From Bremia lactucae (taxonomy: Eukaryota; Oomycota; Peronosporomycetes; Peronosporales; Peronosporaceae), in assembly GCF_004359215.1 (NCBI RefSeq), contig NW_027152029.1, forward strand, positions 286,778 through 350,777: DNA of 64,000 bases. Direction: 5' to 3'. The notes under the pieces are model-generated. The model made no database searches, had not been told where the DNA came from, and saw only the letters and a program-made list of their open reading frames with translations. The translations under genes were made by a program, and so were the position numbers. Of the stretch, positions 34,190 to 45,480 are shown piece by piece. Each line of letters starts with the position of its first letter. Within the stretch, counting starts at the first letter, position 1.

Positions 34190-34289
34190 NNNNNNNNNNN
34201 NNNNNNNNNNNNNNNNNNNNNNNNNNNNNNNNNNNNNNNNNNNNNNNNNNNNNNNNNNNNNNNNNNNNNNNNNNNNNNNNNNNNNNNNN
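34190..34289. other. Assembly gap, exactly 100 N
   Basis: A run of exactly 100 N, the usual placeholder for a gap of unknown size. It joins family C gag on the left to the middle of the family B antisense ORF on the right, so a join error is possible. Confidence 0.99.
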
Positions 34290-35353
34290 CGTTCCCAGAA
34301 CGTGGTGCCGCTGATGTCTTAACTGCATTGAGGAAAACACAGGACCCTGAGTCCAACATCATTACAAATCCGCTCGATGAAGAGCAAGAGCAGATAATCC
34401 TCATAGAGGAAAGAGCTCGTCGTCGAGCTGCCAAAATAGCGAAAGCTAAGGCTCATAGTTAATATAGATTCACTCCGCTTAGTGCGGACGAGCGTCTCAA
34501 ATAGATAGCGGGTCATAGCTTGGCCATCTGGATCTCTGGTGACCTGGCGAGGACGCCGGAGGAGATCGCTGCTCGCGACGCTCTTCATGAGCAATTCCTT
34601 ACGCCGAAGGTAATGACGCGAAGCAAGTATCTGACGCGTTTACGTGATCAAGCCCGTGGGGCTTCGGTGACCTCCATGAGGGAAATTCCGATCGTTTTGT
34701 TTCCAAACGATACAAGAGCTGAAAACGAAGTCTTACTTGAGAAATGGGTTCACCGGACGCGCAAACTCCGTAATATCTGGAATATCATAGAGTCTGCGGA
34801 TAAAGGTGATGTTCGTTTGGAACGGAAGCCTTGCTTTAATTTCGCCAAGCTTAAGGCCAAAGGCCAGTTACGTTCGGCATTTATACCACAAAACGAAGAA
34901 AGGCCTAGCCAATATTTCAGTGCTTCGGTTGACCGTACAACCAAGGATCGAAGCCGCACTGAGGCTTTAGATCCACCTAATGCCAGGTTTAGTGGTGGGA
35001 AGCGTCGTTTGACGCGAGTTGACCCTGACACTCACGACGATGTCGCTTTAAATGTTTCTCCACATTAAACTGAAGGTTCCCCCGCGCATCAAGCAGCGCG
35101 GGAGGGGGCCGAAATTTCGGCGAAAGCATTTGATGCTCTACGGCACGAGGTGCAACTTCTTCATGAGAACCTTGCTCGGATTGAGAGCTCTTTTGAGGCG
35201 GTTCGGGACCGTCTTTCGACGCTGGAGCGTCAGCAGCCTCGTTTAGAGGGCCAGCTGGACATCCTGGTGAGGATGCCGCAATCTGCGGCACGACCGCCTG
35301 TCTCGGCGCAAGCGCCTTCAAGTCCACGTGGAAAGGGTCCCGATATGGCTTAA
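34290..35353 (+). pseudogene. Antisense ORF of family B, copy 3
   Basis: This is the most open version. One frame (frame of 34520) runs from the gap to the TAA at 35351-35353 with stops only near 34459-34503 and at 35066. An in-frame deletion of roughly 100 bp near 35028 removes the part opposite the chromodomain core. The C-terminal part is a heptad-rich, probably coiled-coil segment (VRDRLSTLERQQPRLEGQL) followed by a Pro/Ala/Ser tail. Confidence 0.5.
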
Positions 35354-35984
35354 GCAAGCCAACGTAAAACACTGGGTGTGTACGCAGCTTGCTGGGAAGG
35401 TTTAGCGGATAAGCTAGGCCCTTCTTGGCCACGACCGTAAATGGTCCAAAAAAGCGCGGGAGCAATTTGGTCTTGAAGACCGCGGAAACCAAGTTGGTAG
35501 GTAGGTTTTTAGCGTTTAGTAAAACTCGGTCTCCGACCATATAAGAATTAATACAGCTTCTGCCTTTGGCATCTGCTTGTTCTTTTTGTTTGTCTTGGCT
35601 ATCAGCCATCGTATCCCTTACATGTCTTAAGACACTAAATCGCGTCGCGAGAAACTCGCTTACTTGTTTCCGAACGGTAACAGGGCTGATATCAGCAAGC
35701 CTATCGCCCAATTCTCCCCCACCAAGCCCTGAACCACGCAGTGGTATCGCTAATGGAACGCATGGGTGGGTAAGACCGTTTACATAGAACGGAGTATAGC
35801 CTGTAGAGGCATGTTCAGCGTTATTTAACGCAAACTCAACCACTGGGAGCATTGAGCGCCAGCGCTTTGGTGTCTGAGCAGACACGCTGCGTGAAACGTC
35901 TTCAATGACGCGATTGACACGTTCAGTTTGACCATCGGTCTGCGGATGGTCCGCAGTGGACATATCCAATCTGGTGCCAAGCAC
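34989..35984 (-). CDS. Family B pol C-terminal ORF, copy 3 (331 aa)
   Basis: This is an uninterrupted frame covering the end of the integrase core (TADHPQTDGQTERVNRV), the GPY/F-like C-terminal region (LLPRFFGPFTVVAKKG, HPVFYVGLLKPYRDPF), a Pro/Ala-rich linker and a chromodomain reduced to its first strand (FNVEKHLKRHRREC) by an in-frame deletion. It entirely overlaps the antisense ORF at its 3' end. It is part of a dead element, since the frame is blocked upstream by the TAG after DRDP. Confidence 0.72.
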   Translation of the reverse strand: MLGTRLDMSTADHPQTDGQTERVNRVIEDVSRSVSAQTPKRWRSMLPVVEFALNNAEHASTGYTPFYVNGLTHPCVPLAIPLRGSGLGGGELGDRLADISPVTVRKQVSEFLATRFSVLRHVRDTMADSQDKQKEQADAKGRSCINSYMVGDRVLLNAKNLPTNLVSAVFKTKLLPRFFGPFTVVAKKGLAYPLNLPSKLRTHPVFYVGLLKPYRDPFHVDLKALAPRQAVVPQIAASSPGCPAGPLNEAADAPASKDGPEPPQKSSQSEQGSHEEVAPRAVEHQMLSPKFRPPPALLDARGNLQFNVEKHLKRHRRECQGQLASNDASHH

Positions 35985-38070
35985 TCGGAAAATTGATTTC
36001 CAGAATTTACCCGTGAACTAGGGGTCCCGATCAGAGACAATTGCCACTGGCAAACCATGTTGTCGAAACACGCGATCGATAAACAGCTTACTGTACCCTC
36101 TCCATCAATGGAATCCGGCACCGCCGCTAAGTGAGCCATTTTGCTCAAACGGTCAACAAAGACCACTATACCGGAGTTACCAGCTGAATCTTACGGTAGC
36201 CCAAAAACAATATCCATATTAATGGACTCCCAGCAACCTATGGGGACGGGAAGACTCGCCAGCGGCGCAGCAGCATGCGCCGAGGGTTTAACCCGTTGGC
36301 ATGTTTCGCATGTGCGAACATATGAGCTGATCCATTTATAAAATTTGGGCCACCAATAACTCTGGCTTTTAGAGCCGTAGGTCTTTTATCTACCGAAATG
36401 ACCACCAAGGACAGTATCGTGTGCCTCATTGAGGATTCCGTACTTTAAATCCTCCTCATGAGGAACAACGACACGCGGAGGGTCCGCGATGTCTGTGCAA
36501 TAAAGCAACAGGTTGATATCGATATAAAATCGATGTAACCTTGCACGGAAACATGCCGGCAATTTAATACCTGAATCCGAGTTCTTTAAAGCTCGTAGCA
36601 GAGCTACACACTGTTCATCCTTGGCAAAAGTTGAACGGATTAATTCAGGAATAGGTGACGAGATAGTCGTTAAATGAGAAAGCTCATAATCTGGCCTGCG
36701 TGATAACGCATCAGCCAAAGCATTTTGCTTGCCGGGTTTATACTTCACCTCGAAGTTGTATTCCGCAAAAAAGGATAGCCATCGGGCCATTCTCTGTGAG
36801 AGATGGGGCGACTTAGTCGCCGTGCGTAATAACGCGTGATCTGTATAAGTCACAAATGGCTTAGAGCCGAGCAGATGATCTCTGAATTTGTCGAGAGCAT
36901 ACTTCATAGCAAGTAACTCTTTGTCTTGAACTGGGTAATTCTTTTCCGCAGCTTTAAGCTGTCTAAACTCGAACGCAATAACACGTTTGTGCCCATCAAC
37001 ATCTGTTTGAAACAGAGAACTGCCAATGGCAAAATCGGATGCGTCACCGACAACACTGAAAGGTTAATTTGGGTTTGGCAGTGCCAGAGTCGGGGCATGG
37101 ATAAGACTATCCTTAACTGCTCCAAAAGCATTATTTTCGGTGCTAGTCCAGCACCATTCTGTATCCTTTTTTTTAAGGAGATTAGATAATGGCCTAGCCA
37201 TATCAGCGTAATTTTTGCTGTATTTGTGTAAATAATTGGCGAGACCCAACCACTTACGCAAATCCTTTTGGTTTTAGGATCCTGCCAATCTACTATGGCT
37301 TTTACCTTAGCGGGATCCGCTCTAAGGCCTCGCTTTCCAATGAAGCATCCTAAAAAGTAATTTCGTCTGCGCCAAAAATGCATTCAGATGCATTGGCATA
37401 CAATTTATTTGTGCGCATGCACTCGAGCACTGCTCACAAATGGTCTAAATGGTTTTCCATATCCTACCGACCCTGCTCCACACGACTATGGACAGAAATG
37501 TCATCGAAATAAGTCTGTGCATAACCTCGATGAGGGTGAAACAGTTGCGTCATGACATGATTAAATGTTGCCGAAGCGTTGGAAAGCCCTTGTGGCATGA
37601 CCAGCTACTCCCATAACATGCCGCTTGGGGTGCTAGCCGCTGTAAGCGGGATATCGCTAGCTCGCATGAGCAATTGGTAGTAACCATCGACTAAGTCCAA
37701 TGCACTGTACATTGTACATCCCACCATATTATTCTAAAAGACATCCTTTCTAGGAATGGGGGTTGGTGCTGGTATAGTAACAGCATTAAGCTTATGATAA
37801 GCATGTACAATGCGCCAGTTACCATTTGGCTTTTGACACAAAATGTCGGTGTCGAATGAGGAGGTTTGCTCTCTCGTACCATTCCAGCCTCGTGCTTAGC
37901 ACGGAAGAAATCGTCAATGACGTCACACTGCTCCTTTGCCAAAGGCCATTGTCTTGTGACACAGTATTTAGTTCCCGGAACCAAGTCAATTTCATGACGA
38001 CCACCTCTACTCGGAGATAAAACAGATGGTGGATGATTACAAACCACCTCTTGAAATTCCTTAATCAAGG
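35985..38070 (-). pseudogene. Family B RT, RNase H and integrase core, copy 3
   Basis: RNase H and the following linker are open over 173 codons at 36907-36386 (FVTYTDHALLRTATKSPHL, FEVKYKPGKQNALADALS). RT fingers are at 38068-37691. The palm between about 37690 and 37384 is frameshifted. A T-run expansion near 37168 and a 1-bp deletion at about 36087 (shared with copy 1) break other parts. Confidence 0.8.
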
Positions 38071-38773
38071 AATAAAAGGGATCCGTAGGATCTTAAAGGA
38101 TCGACGACCCATTTCGCGCACTAAGTGCAGCTGTTGTGTCATCTAGGACAGCTTCGTCTAGAAGTAAGGATGAGTTTAACTCAACCATAGGTCGAATGGC
38201 CACCATTTTAAATAAGTCACCAGCCTTTCAGGCTCGACCGCACTTATCAATAGACATTTCGTCTAGCCCTAAAAGAGCATGTAAGGAAGGGATTGCCGCA
38301 AGGCTAGCTTCCCCCCTCAATGTTACCGGTTACACCATTTACAAGCGTATGAGCTTGCTCACTCGTATCACTTTGTGAGGGTATACACACTTCTTGTCCA
38401 CCCTGTCTTGAAGTGGAGACAATGCGCTTCTTAGAGGCCGGGACATTCACGTCCCCGGGTTTTCCAGCCTGTATTGGTTCTATACAAGACATGGTGTCTA
38501 ATTTTTCGTCCAGTTAGGTAACTCAACTTCCTTATTCAGCGAACGTTAACGTGTCGCTTCACTTGCATTAGGAGGGTATGAACCAAAATGCCCTGGCGAA
38601 ACCGCCAATAGTGTCACTACTGAGACTCAGTATGGTGCCACCTGACTTAGACGTGCCACTCCACGTATCTCAGGGATATTGCACCCTTGATTCTTCGGCC
38701 TTCGGCCAACAATGCTTTCAGCATTCAGTGAATCGTTATTACAACGAGTGTCACTCGACGGAGTACGTGCCGT

Positions 38774-39439
38774 TCAACTAATTTCTGCTGAGTTGGGCTC
38801 AGAATTAATGTTTTTAACATTAGAGTTTATTAGCTCAGACATGCCAATGTCTAAAACACTGACAGACTCATTCAATGATCCGCGCCAATAGCGCTTTTGT
38901 TGCCTAGCAAAGGTGGGTTCATGACTTTCCAAAACATTGCTAGGAACATTGTGCGTGACGCCTAAGGTCTTCGACCTCCAATCGATCCATGGCTCGTGGT
39001 GTTCTAACCAGGCCATACTAAGGATGAGCTCATATCTCGAATCCAAATCAAGGACAAGATAGCGTGCCAAACTGTCAAAGTCCAGAAAATTTATACCTAA
39101 GTTCATTGGAACTTTGGGAACAGTGACACGAGTCCCAGTTGCTAAGGGGACAGTGATTGTATCACCTTCTTGCGCTCTAAGCGCCTCAACGTATTGCTGA
39201 CTTCCTTCAAGGGGAAAAGCGTCGTTTATGGACGTGCTGCACGATAGTGCCCACTCCACGGCTCTACCACCAAGTTTGGAAATGTCCATAGCCACCTTTT
39301 ACCGTCCTATTAAGAACAAGGCGGAATTAATGGAGATTTCCATCTGCTTAATCCAAAAAGGGAGATTTTCTCCCTCTTTTCCCTCAAATGTCTTCACATT
39401 TACAGTTAGAGATGTTCCGGGTTGGCTATGCCGCTAAAT
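38774..39439 (-). pseudogene. Gag-protease deletion fusion, family B copy 3
   Basis: It is identical, as far as I can compare, to 29575-30240, including the GGGAAA junction and the missing zinc knuckle and protease active site. Offset from copy 2 is 9199 bp. Confidence 0.8.
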
Positions 39440-39674
39440 GGTCCTGTACCTGACCGATCAGGGAGGCTTCGTACCGCATGAAGGCTTCAAGCCTTGCATG
39501 CAGGGCCTCTGGTCCCTGGGAGATAATAAATTCTACGTGCTCGAGCCAAGATAAGGTTTTGAGCTTGTCTTAAGCGGCGCATTGCGCTTCTGACAATTCT
39601 GGAACCTCTTCCATTTTCGTGAGAAATCAGTCTTATAAAGGGTCAGTCGTAGATTGACTACGAGTGCTACCAGG

Positions 39675-40160
39675 TGAAGCGGAGCTACCTCGCTCCTAAA
39701 GTCAGAGGAAGACTTTCAGACTCAGAGAGTCACTATATGCTATTGAACTCATGGGTTTAACAAGTCAGGGAGTTGTATAAGCTATAAAAAGTTAAGGAAT
39801 CCTTGTTCAAGGGATTCAGGGGTTTGTAGAGCCTAGTGGCAACAAGTGCCCAAGAGGATATACGTTTGAAAGGCTTCTATCTCTTACAGATCAATGCGCA
39901 AGCCTTAGGAAATCACTTAACGCTCTAAGATTAAAAGGGGAACTGCACTTAATTTAATTATCTAAATCTAAAAACCCTACCCTAGCTAATTTAAAGTAGA
40001 TTTTGGCCACCAGATTTATATCTGGCGGCGACCGCATTTGTTACCCATTAAGAATGGGATTTAAGTAACTAACTATTCTAAAATTAGATAAAAGGGTATT
40101 TTACCCATAAAGTAAATGTACCACAACAACGGTTTTCCAACCGATGTGTGCCCCATTCCA
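39675..40160 (-). repeat. Family B LTR (5' LTR of copy 3)
   Basis: Same sequence as 30476-30961 at an offset of 9199 bp, within the duplicated block. Confidence 0.85.
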
Positions 40161-40167
40161 AGCAATG

Positions 40168-40596
40168 TGTAACGGGATGTCTTGCTTTATGAAATTAACA
40201 CTTATGGGTTGTATATTATCTAAGAGGTAGATAATATTTGGAGAATATTACTTTACATGGTAATATTGTAAAAGCTTAAACATTGGTAGATATAGACCAT
40301 TATATCTACTTTCTCCGCGGTCCAGTCAGCGCTGTACGCGCGCAAAGAGAACGACAGAAAATACTTTAGTACATGTTTTTTTTAGCTTATAATTAAGTTA
40401 GTATTAAGTAGATAGACAAGAAGAGCTTAATTATTTTAATACAGTATTTTAATTTACCCACTCAAGCAAGTCTTTTAAAGAGAGTCTTCCTCTGCACGTA
40501 CTAGTGTACGTGAAGTGACGTGAGGCACCACTCACACTGAGGCAGTCCGAAGTGGACTTGTACTGAAGCAGTACAAGTCGGCAGTGCCCTGTTACA
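40168..40596 (+). repeat. Solo family A LTR (second copy of 30969-31397)
   Basis: Identical in position and flanks to the solo LTR at 30969-31397. It therefore arose by duplication of the surrounding block (or of the contig), not by a separate insertion. Confidence 0.85.
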
Positions 40597-40638
40597 CATT
40601 GTATTCCATGAACTGGGTCCTCCTGGTCTTGCAGATCC

Positions 40639-42593
40639 TGTCTAGGCGGGCACGTCTTTAAGCGGCCAAGCTCTACTTTAGCACACACCCTAGCACAGCG
40701 AGGAAGCGGTTTGACCGTCTACTCTCGTAGGCCGTGAGGTAGTTGTGATGGGCGCCTTAGCGACCTCATCCAACGCACTAAGTATACTAGTAAACGTATC
40801 GTCACGGGAGCGGTGATCCGATTCCTATATTTTAATAAGCAAAAATATTTTTTGAATACTTTGAAATTTTTTATAAAAAACACCGATGCGCACTTACCAA
40901 GTAGGAAGTACTTTTCAGACTGATTTACATTTAATCGTATTAAATGTAAGCAGCTATTTTACCAATCATAAAATGTCAATCTCTTTAGATAACACTAATA
41001 TGTATTGCGAGCGTATCTTTCTAGATCGATACCTCGCGTAACGGATGACGCTAGCCGTCATCCCTCCTAATTTGAATGAACCTATGTGCATCACATACAC
41101 AAGGGTGGGTCACAATGTGAACCACACCCAATTTCTGGGTCTAATTACTATATTTAATTAATTGACCATTCCCTTAAGTATACTTGGTGTACTTAACGGG
41201 GACTGTGTAACATTAGGGCTACTTTAGCCCGTTACACTATCTCCCCTTAAAAACGAATTCACATTTTTCATTCGTCAAAGAGGAGCGAGGAACTGCGAGC
41301 AGCTTTACGCGCCGTTAGTTCACTTAATCACTCTAGCGACCTGTGTTTCCATACACGGCGCCAAAGATGCCATCTAAAAGAGGCCGCGTTGGTGGGTCGT
41401 CTGCGAAGCCGCCCACTCAACTTCGCACTAAGCGCACCCGCGGCGTTACCACGCCGGCAGCGTCTAATGCCTTTGTCGAAACGCCGGCTTCTGCTGAAAT
41501 CGCGTTAACAGGGTTTAAGGATGCATCAGGGTTATGAAATGCTAATTAGTACTATTTTTCTAATAGCCTAAAGACTCGATTGGACCTCATTGAGTGGAAA
41601 ATGCTGAGGGATCCGCGTTACTCGCGTGATGTCCTCGCTCTCCGAGTCCTGTTCGTAGTGGGAGGCGTCGGTCGGCTGCTAGTGTTTCGCCGAACGACGC
41701 TCGACTCACAGTCAGCATCACCATCGGTCTCCTTAGACGGATGGGGGTATGTGACCTCATTTGGGTTTACATACCGTTTTAGACGACCCACGTAAAGTAC
41801 GGGGGTGCGTCTTCATATACGGGGGAAGGGGGAGTCTATAATTTAGGTCTCCAACCTCTTCTACCACCGTAAAGGGCCCAATGAAACGCGGCAAAAACTT
41901 CGTAGTACCTCCAGGTAGTACAGAAATTGCATTCTTAGGTAGGGTAGCAGTACTTAATAGTACATTTTCACCCACTCTAAAGCGTTCATTATTTTTGCGA
42001 CCATTTCGGTCCGCATATTCTTTTTGCTTGTCCTGTGCGCTTGCCATTGCGTCACGGACTTTACGTGTGATGGCTAATCGCTCATCCACAAAGCGTTGAG
42101 CCTCGCTCACGCTTTTAGCATCAAACTCGCCTATGATACCGCCAAGAGGTCGGTCATAAGGCGTAGTTTTATTGACCACTGCTAAACTGGCAGGGTCACT
42201 AGGGCAAGTTTCTGTCTTTGAGATGATACCCTCATGGGTCATCGTCATATTGACGAAACTATGTCCCTCTTTCGCACCGAGCATAGTGAGGGGCCCTCCC
42301 CCACTAAGACTCGGGCTGCGCACAAACGAGACTGGCGTCCGAGGATGGCGCAGTCCGTTAATATAAAACGGTGTCTCACCCGTACTGGCGTGGACACTGT
42401 TATTTATAGCGAACTCCACAAAGGGCAATTGCTTGCTCCACTCTTTGGGAGTTGCTATAGTGCGTAAGACATCCGCCACGACCCGATTGGCACGTTCTGT
42501 TTGGCCATCGGTCTGGGGATGATCTGCGGTCGACATGTGGAGCTTGCTACCTAGCAGCTCGAACACATGTCGCCAAAAACCAGACGTAAAACG
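40639..42593 (-). mobile_element. Ty3/Gypsy family C copy 2 (LTR, antisense ORF, integrase end)
   Basis: LTR at 40639-41236, antisense frame at 41343-41795 and integrase C-terminal half at 42593-41757 (FELLGSKLHMSTADHPQTDG, ERFRVGENVLLSTATLP). It is identical to copy 1 up to about 42010, then diverges at several percent. It is cut at a single N at 42594. Confidence 0.83.
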
Positions 42594-42594
42594 N
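42594..42594. other. Single ambiguous base at a structural junction
   Basis: A lone N where integrase sequence of copy 2 meets antisense-ORF sequence of copy 3 of family C. Confidence 0.95.
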
Positions 42595-43529
42595 TTAAAA
42601 CGGGCCAAGAGCGTCGCTCCTAGAGCGCGCTCTTCTAGACGCGCATATTTATTACGGCGTCTTTAAGTCATATGGGGCTCAGGAAAAATCGCTTGAGCGT
42701 ATTTTCACGATCCCGGTCGTATTGCGTTCGAATGAAACGCCCGACCAATACGAGGCAGAATTCTCGCGCCGCATTCATCCGCATTCTGATGCGATAAAAC
42801 AGCGGTCGCAAACGAATTAATTTCGCCCGCTTGCGTGTGAAAAAAATCATGGGCGGTATTGTACCGCCTGTTTCTTCTCACAACGCTGCTTCTGCTAGTC
42901 CATTTGAGACTAGCGAAGAGGCCTCGGCTGGTGCTCCTTTTCATAGGCAGTCACCAAGCCGGGCACATCAATACGTAGGGTATCGATCGGTTCCCAAGAG
43001 TTGAAACTCTTCGGGTAACCTCTCCATTGGGCGAGGATCTGATACCTTTGCCACACGTAGCGGTGGGCAAGCAACCTTTCAACAAGAAAGCATTAATTCC
43101 CACCCTCATCCATTAGTGCAGGCGGCGCCCGATAGGATTGGCGATCTCGGCCACCTACTCGCGGCTGCCTTACCCTCGTCCGTTCAATCACAGGCCTTAA
43201 GCGCTGCTAAACGATGTATTGCGGAATGCGAGGGTCAAGTCTCGCGACTGACCTCGGATATTTTTGATGTCCGAGCGAAGGCTCGTCAGGGTTATGAACG
43301 CCTAAAGACTCGCTTGGACCTCATTGAGTGGAAAATGCTGAGGGGTCCGCGTTACTCGCGTGATGTCCTCGCTCTCCGAGTCCTGTTCGTAGTGGGAGGC
43401 GTCGGTCGGCTGCTAGTGTTTCGCCGAACGACGCTCGACTCACAGTCGGCATCACCATCGGTCTCCTTAGACAGATGGGGGTATGTGACCTCATTTGGGT
43501 CTACATACCGTTTTAGACGACCCACGTAA
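42595..43529 (+). pseudogene. Antisense ORF of family C, copy 3
   Basis: The longest version of the plus-strand frame opposite to the end of family C pol. The first part has several stops and is homologous to 59950-60400. The last part (43116-43529) is open over 137 codons. It carries a heptad-like segment (KRCIAECEGQVSRLTSDIF, YERLKTRLDLIEW) suggesting a coiled coil, and ends in TYRFRRPT. Confidence 0.42.
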
Positions 43530-44640
43530 AATACGGGGTGCGTCTTAGTACACGGGGGAAGGGTGAGCCTATAATTTTGGTCTCCAACCTCTTCTACCAC
43601 CGTAAAGGGCCCAAAGAAACGCGGCAACAACTTCGCAGTACCTCCAGGTAGTACAGACATTGCATTTTTAGGCAGGGTATCAGTACTTGATAGTACATTT
43701 TCACCCACTCTAAAGCGTTCATTATTTTTGCGACCATTTCGGTCAGCATATTCTTTTTGCTTGTCCTGTGCGCTTGCCATCGCGTCACGGACTTTTCGTG
43801 TGATGACTAATCGCTCATACACAAAGCGTTGAGCCTCGCTCACGCTTTCAGCATCAAACTTGCCTATGATACCGCCGAGAGATCGGTCATAAGGTGTGGT
43901 TTTATTGACCACTGCTAAACTGGCAGGGTCACTAGGGCAAGTTTCTGTCGTTAAGATGATACCCTCGCGGGTCATCGTCATATTGACAAAACTATGTCCC
44001 TCTTTCGCACTGAGCGTAGTGAAGGGCCCTCCCCCACTAAGACTCGGGCTGCGCACAAACGAGACTGGCGTCCGATGATGGCGCAGTCTGTTAATAAAAA
44101 ACGGGGTCTCACCGAACTGGCGTGGACACTGTTATTTATAGCGAACTCCAAAGGTCAATTACTTGCTCCACTTTTTGGGGGTTGCTATAGTGCGTAAGAC
44201 ATCCGCCAAAATCCGATTGGCACGTTCTGTTCGGCCATCGGTCTGGGTATGATCTGCGGACGACATGTGGAGCTTGCTATCTAGCAGCTCAAACGCATGA
44301 CGCCAAAAATCAGTCGTAAAAGTGTGGATCCCGGTCCGATACTATAAACTCAGACATCCCGTGTAGTCGGTATACATGATTAAGGAACAAGAGAGCTGCC
44401 TCCTTGCCTGTAATCGATGTTTTACATGGTGCTAAATGCACCGTTTTGCTCAGTCTGTCTACAAAGACGAAGAGCCCCGTCCGACCCTTATGATCGGGTG
44501 GCATGCCAAACATGAAGTCCAGACTTACTGACTTCCAACAGTTGGTAGCGGCTTCAGTGGCGCACTGCTGGACGGTTCAGGCTTAATGCGCTGACACTGT
44601 TCGCAAGAGCGAATAAAGTTGGCCACCCATCTATATAGGA
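43352..44640 (-). pseudogene. Family C integrase, copy 3
   Basis: C-terminal 234-codon frame at 44056-43352 (VYERLVITRKVRDAMAS, LPRFFGPFTVVEEVG, THPVFYVGRLKRYVDPNEV, then a Thr/Pro/Arg tail). The core is at 44513-44310 (FGMPPDHKGRTGLFVFVDR, MSEFIVSDRDPHF). The catalytic Glu region near 44250-44200 is in a different frame. Confidence 0.8.
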
Positions 44641-45480
44641 GTGGCCACCAAAATCCCTCTGACACTCGTAAATATATCTTTTCACGGCCCAAATGCCCAC
44701 TAGATGGCGCATCATGGAGCTCGTGAAGGATCATCAGCTTGAGATCTGTGTCATGAGGCACATAGATTCTCAAGGGATCACAAGGTGATAGCTGATGCCA
44801 TAACAGGCCATTGCTGTAGCTAAAGCGATTTAACTTAGCTTTCAGGTGCGACTGAAGGGAAACCTTTCGTCCACCGAAGTGATCCAACAGCAGGCGACAA
44901 TGGTCATCCTGACTGTAGCTCACTTTTATTTTAGAGGCTAATGAGCTCGTCACGTGGTAGACCTTCATGGCTGCCAATGTTGACGACTCAACTTGTGCCT
45001 TAGCACGAGAGACGCTTTCCTGGTGTCTTACCTCGAAGTCTGGTCTACGCAATAAAGCGTCAGCCAAGATATTCGACTTACCCGGCTTGTATTCAACTTT
45101 AAAAATTAATTCAGAGAAAAATGTAAGCCGTCTTGCCATTCTGCCGAGAGGTGCGGTGAGTTTATTGCGGTCCGCAGGGATGCGTGATCCATATAAACCA
45201 CAAATGGTTCGGTGCCCAGTAGGTGCACTCGAAATTTTTCAAGAGCATTCGTTATTGAAAGTAGCTCCTTGTCATGCACAGGGTCATCCAGTTCTGCAGC
45301 TTTTAAAAGCCGGGACTGATAAGAAATGACACAGTCATCACCGTAATTATCCTTCTGCATGAGCGAGCTGCCGATTGCAAAATTACTTGCACTGCAGACG
45401 ACGCTAAAGGGCTTATCCGCGCCTGGCAATGCCAATACCGGTGCCTCTACAAGAGATTGCTGCGCTGATGTAAAACCGTC
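44525..45480 (-). pseudogene. Family C RNase H and linker, copy 3
   Basis: RNase H-like region at 45435-45106 with DKPFSVVCSASNFAIGSSL (catalytic Asp replaced in the second D position), KELLSITNALEKFRVHLLG and VVYMDHASLRTAINSPHL. Then a 204-codon frame at 45139-44525 with FKVEYKPGKSNILADALLR and the integrase N-terminal SCEQCQRIKP. Confidence 0.8.

Larger units (their letters stand above)
34290..40160 (-). mobile_element. Ty3/Gypsy family B copy 3
   Basis: A minus-strand copy lacking its 3' LTR (lost in the gap). Up to about 37600 it shares diagnostic variants with copy 1. From there to its 5' LTR end it is indistinguishable from copy 2. Confidence 0.88.
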
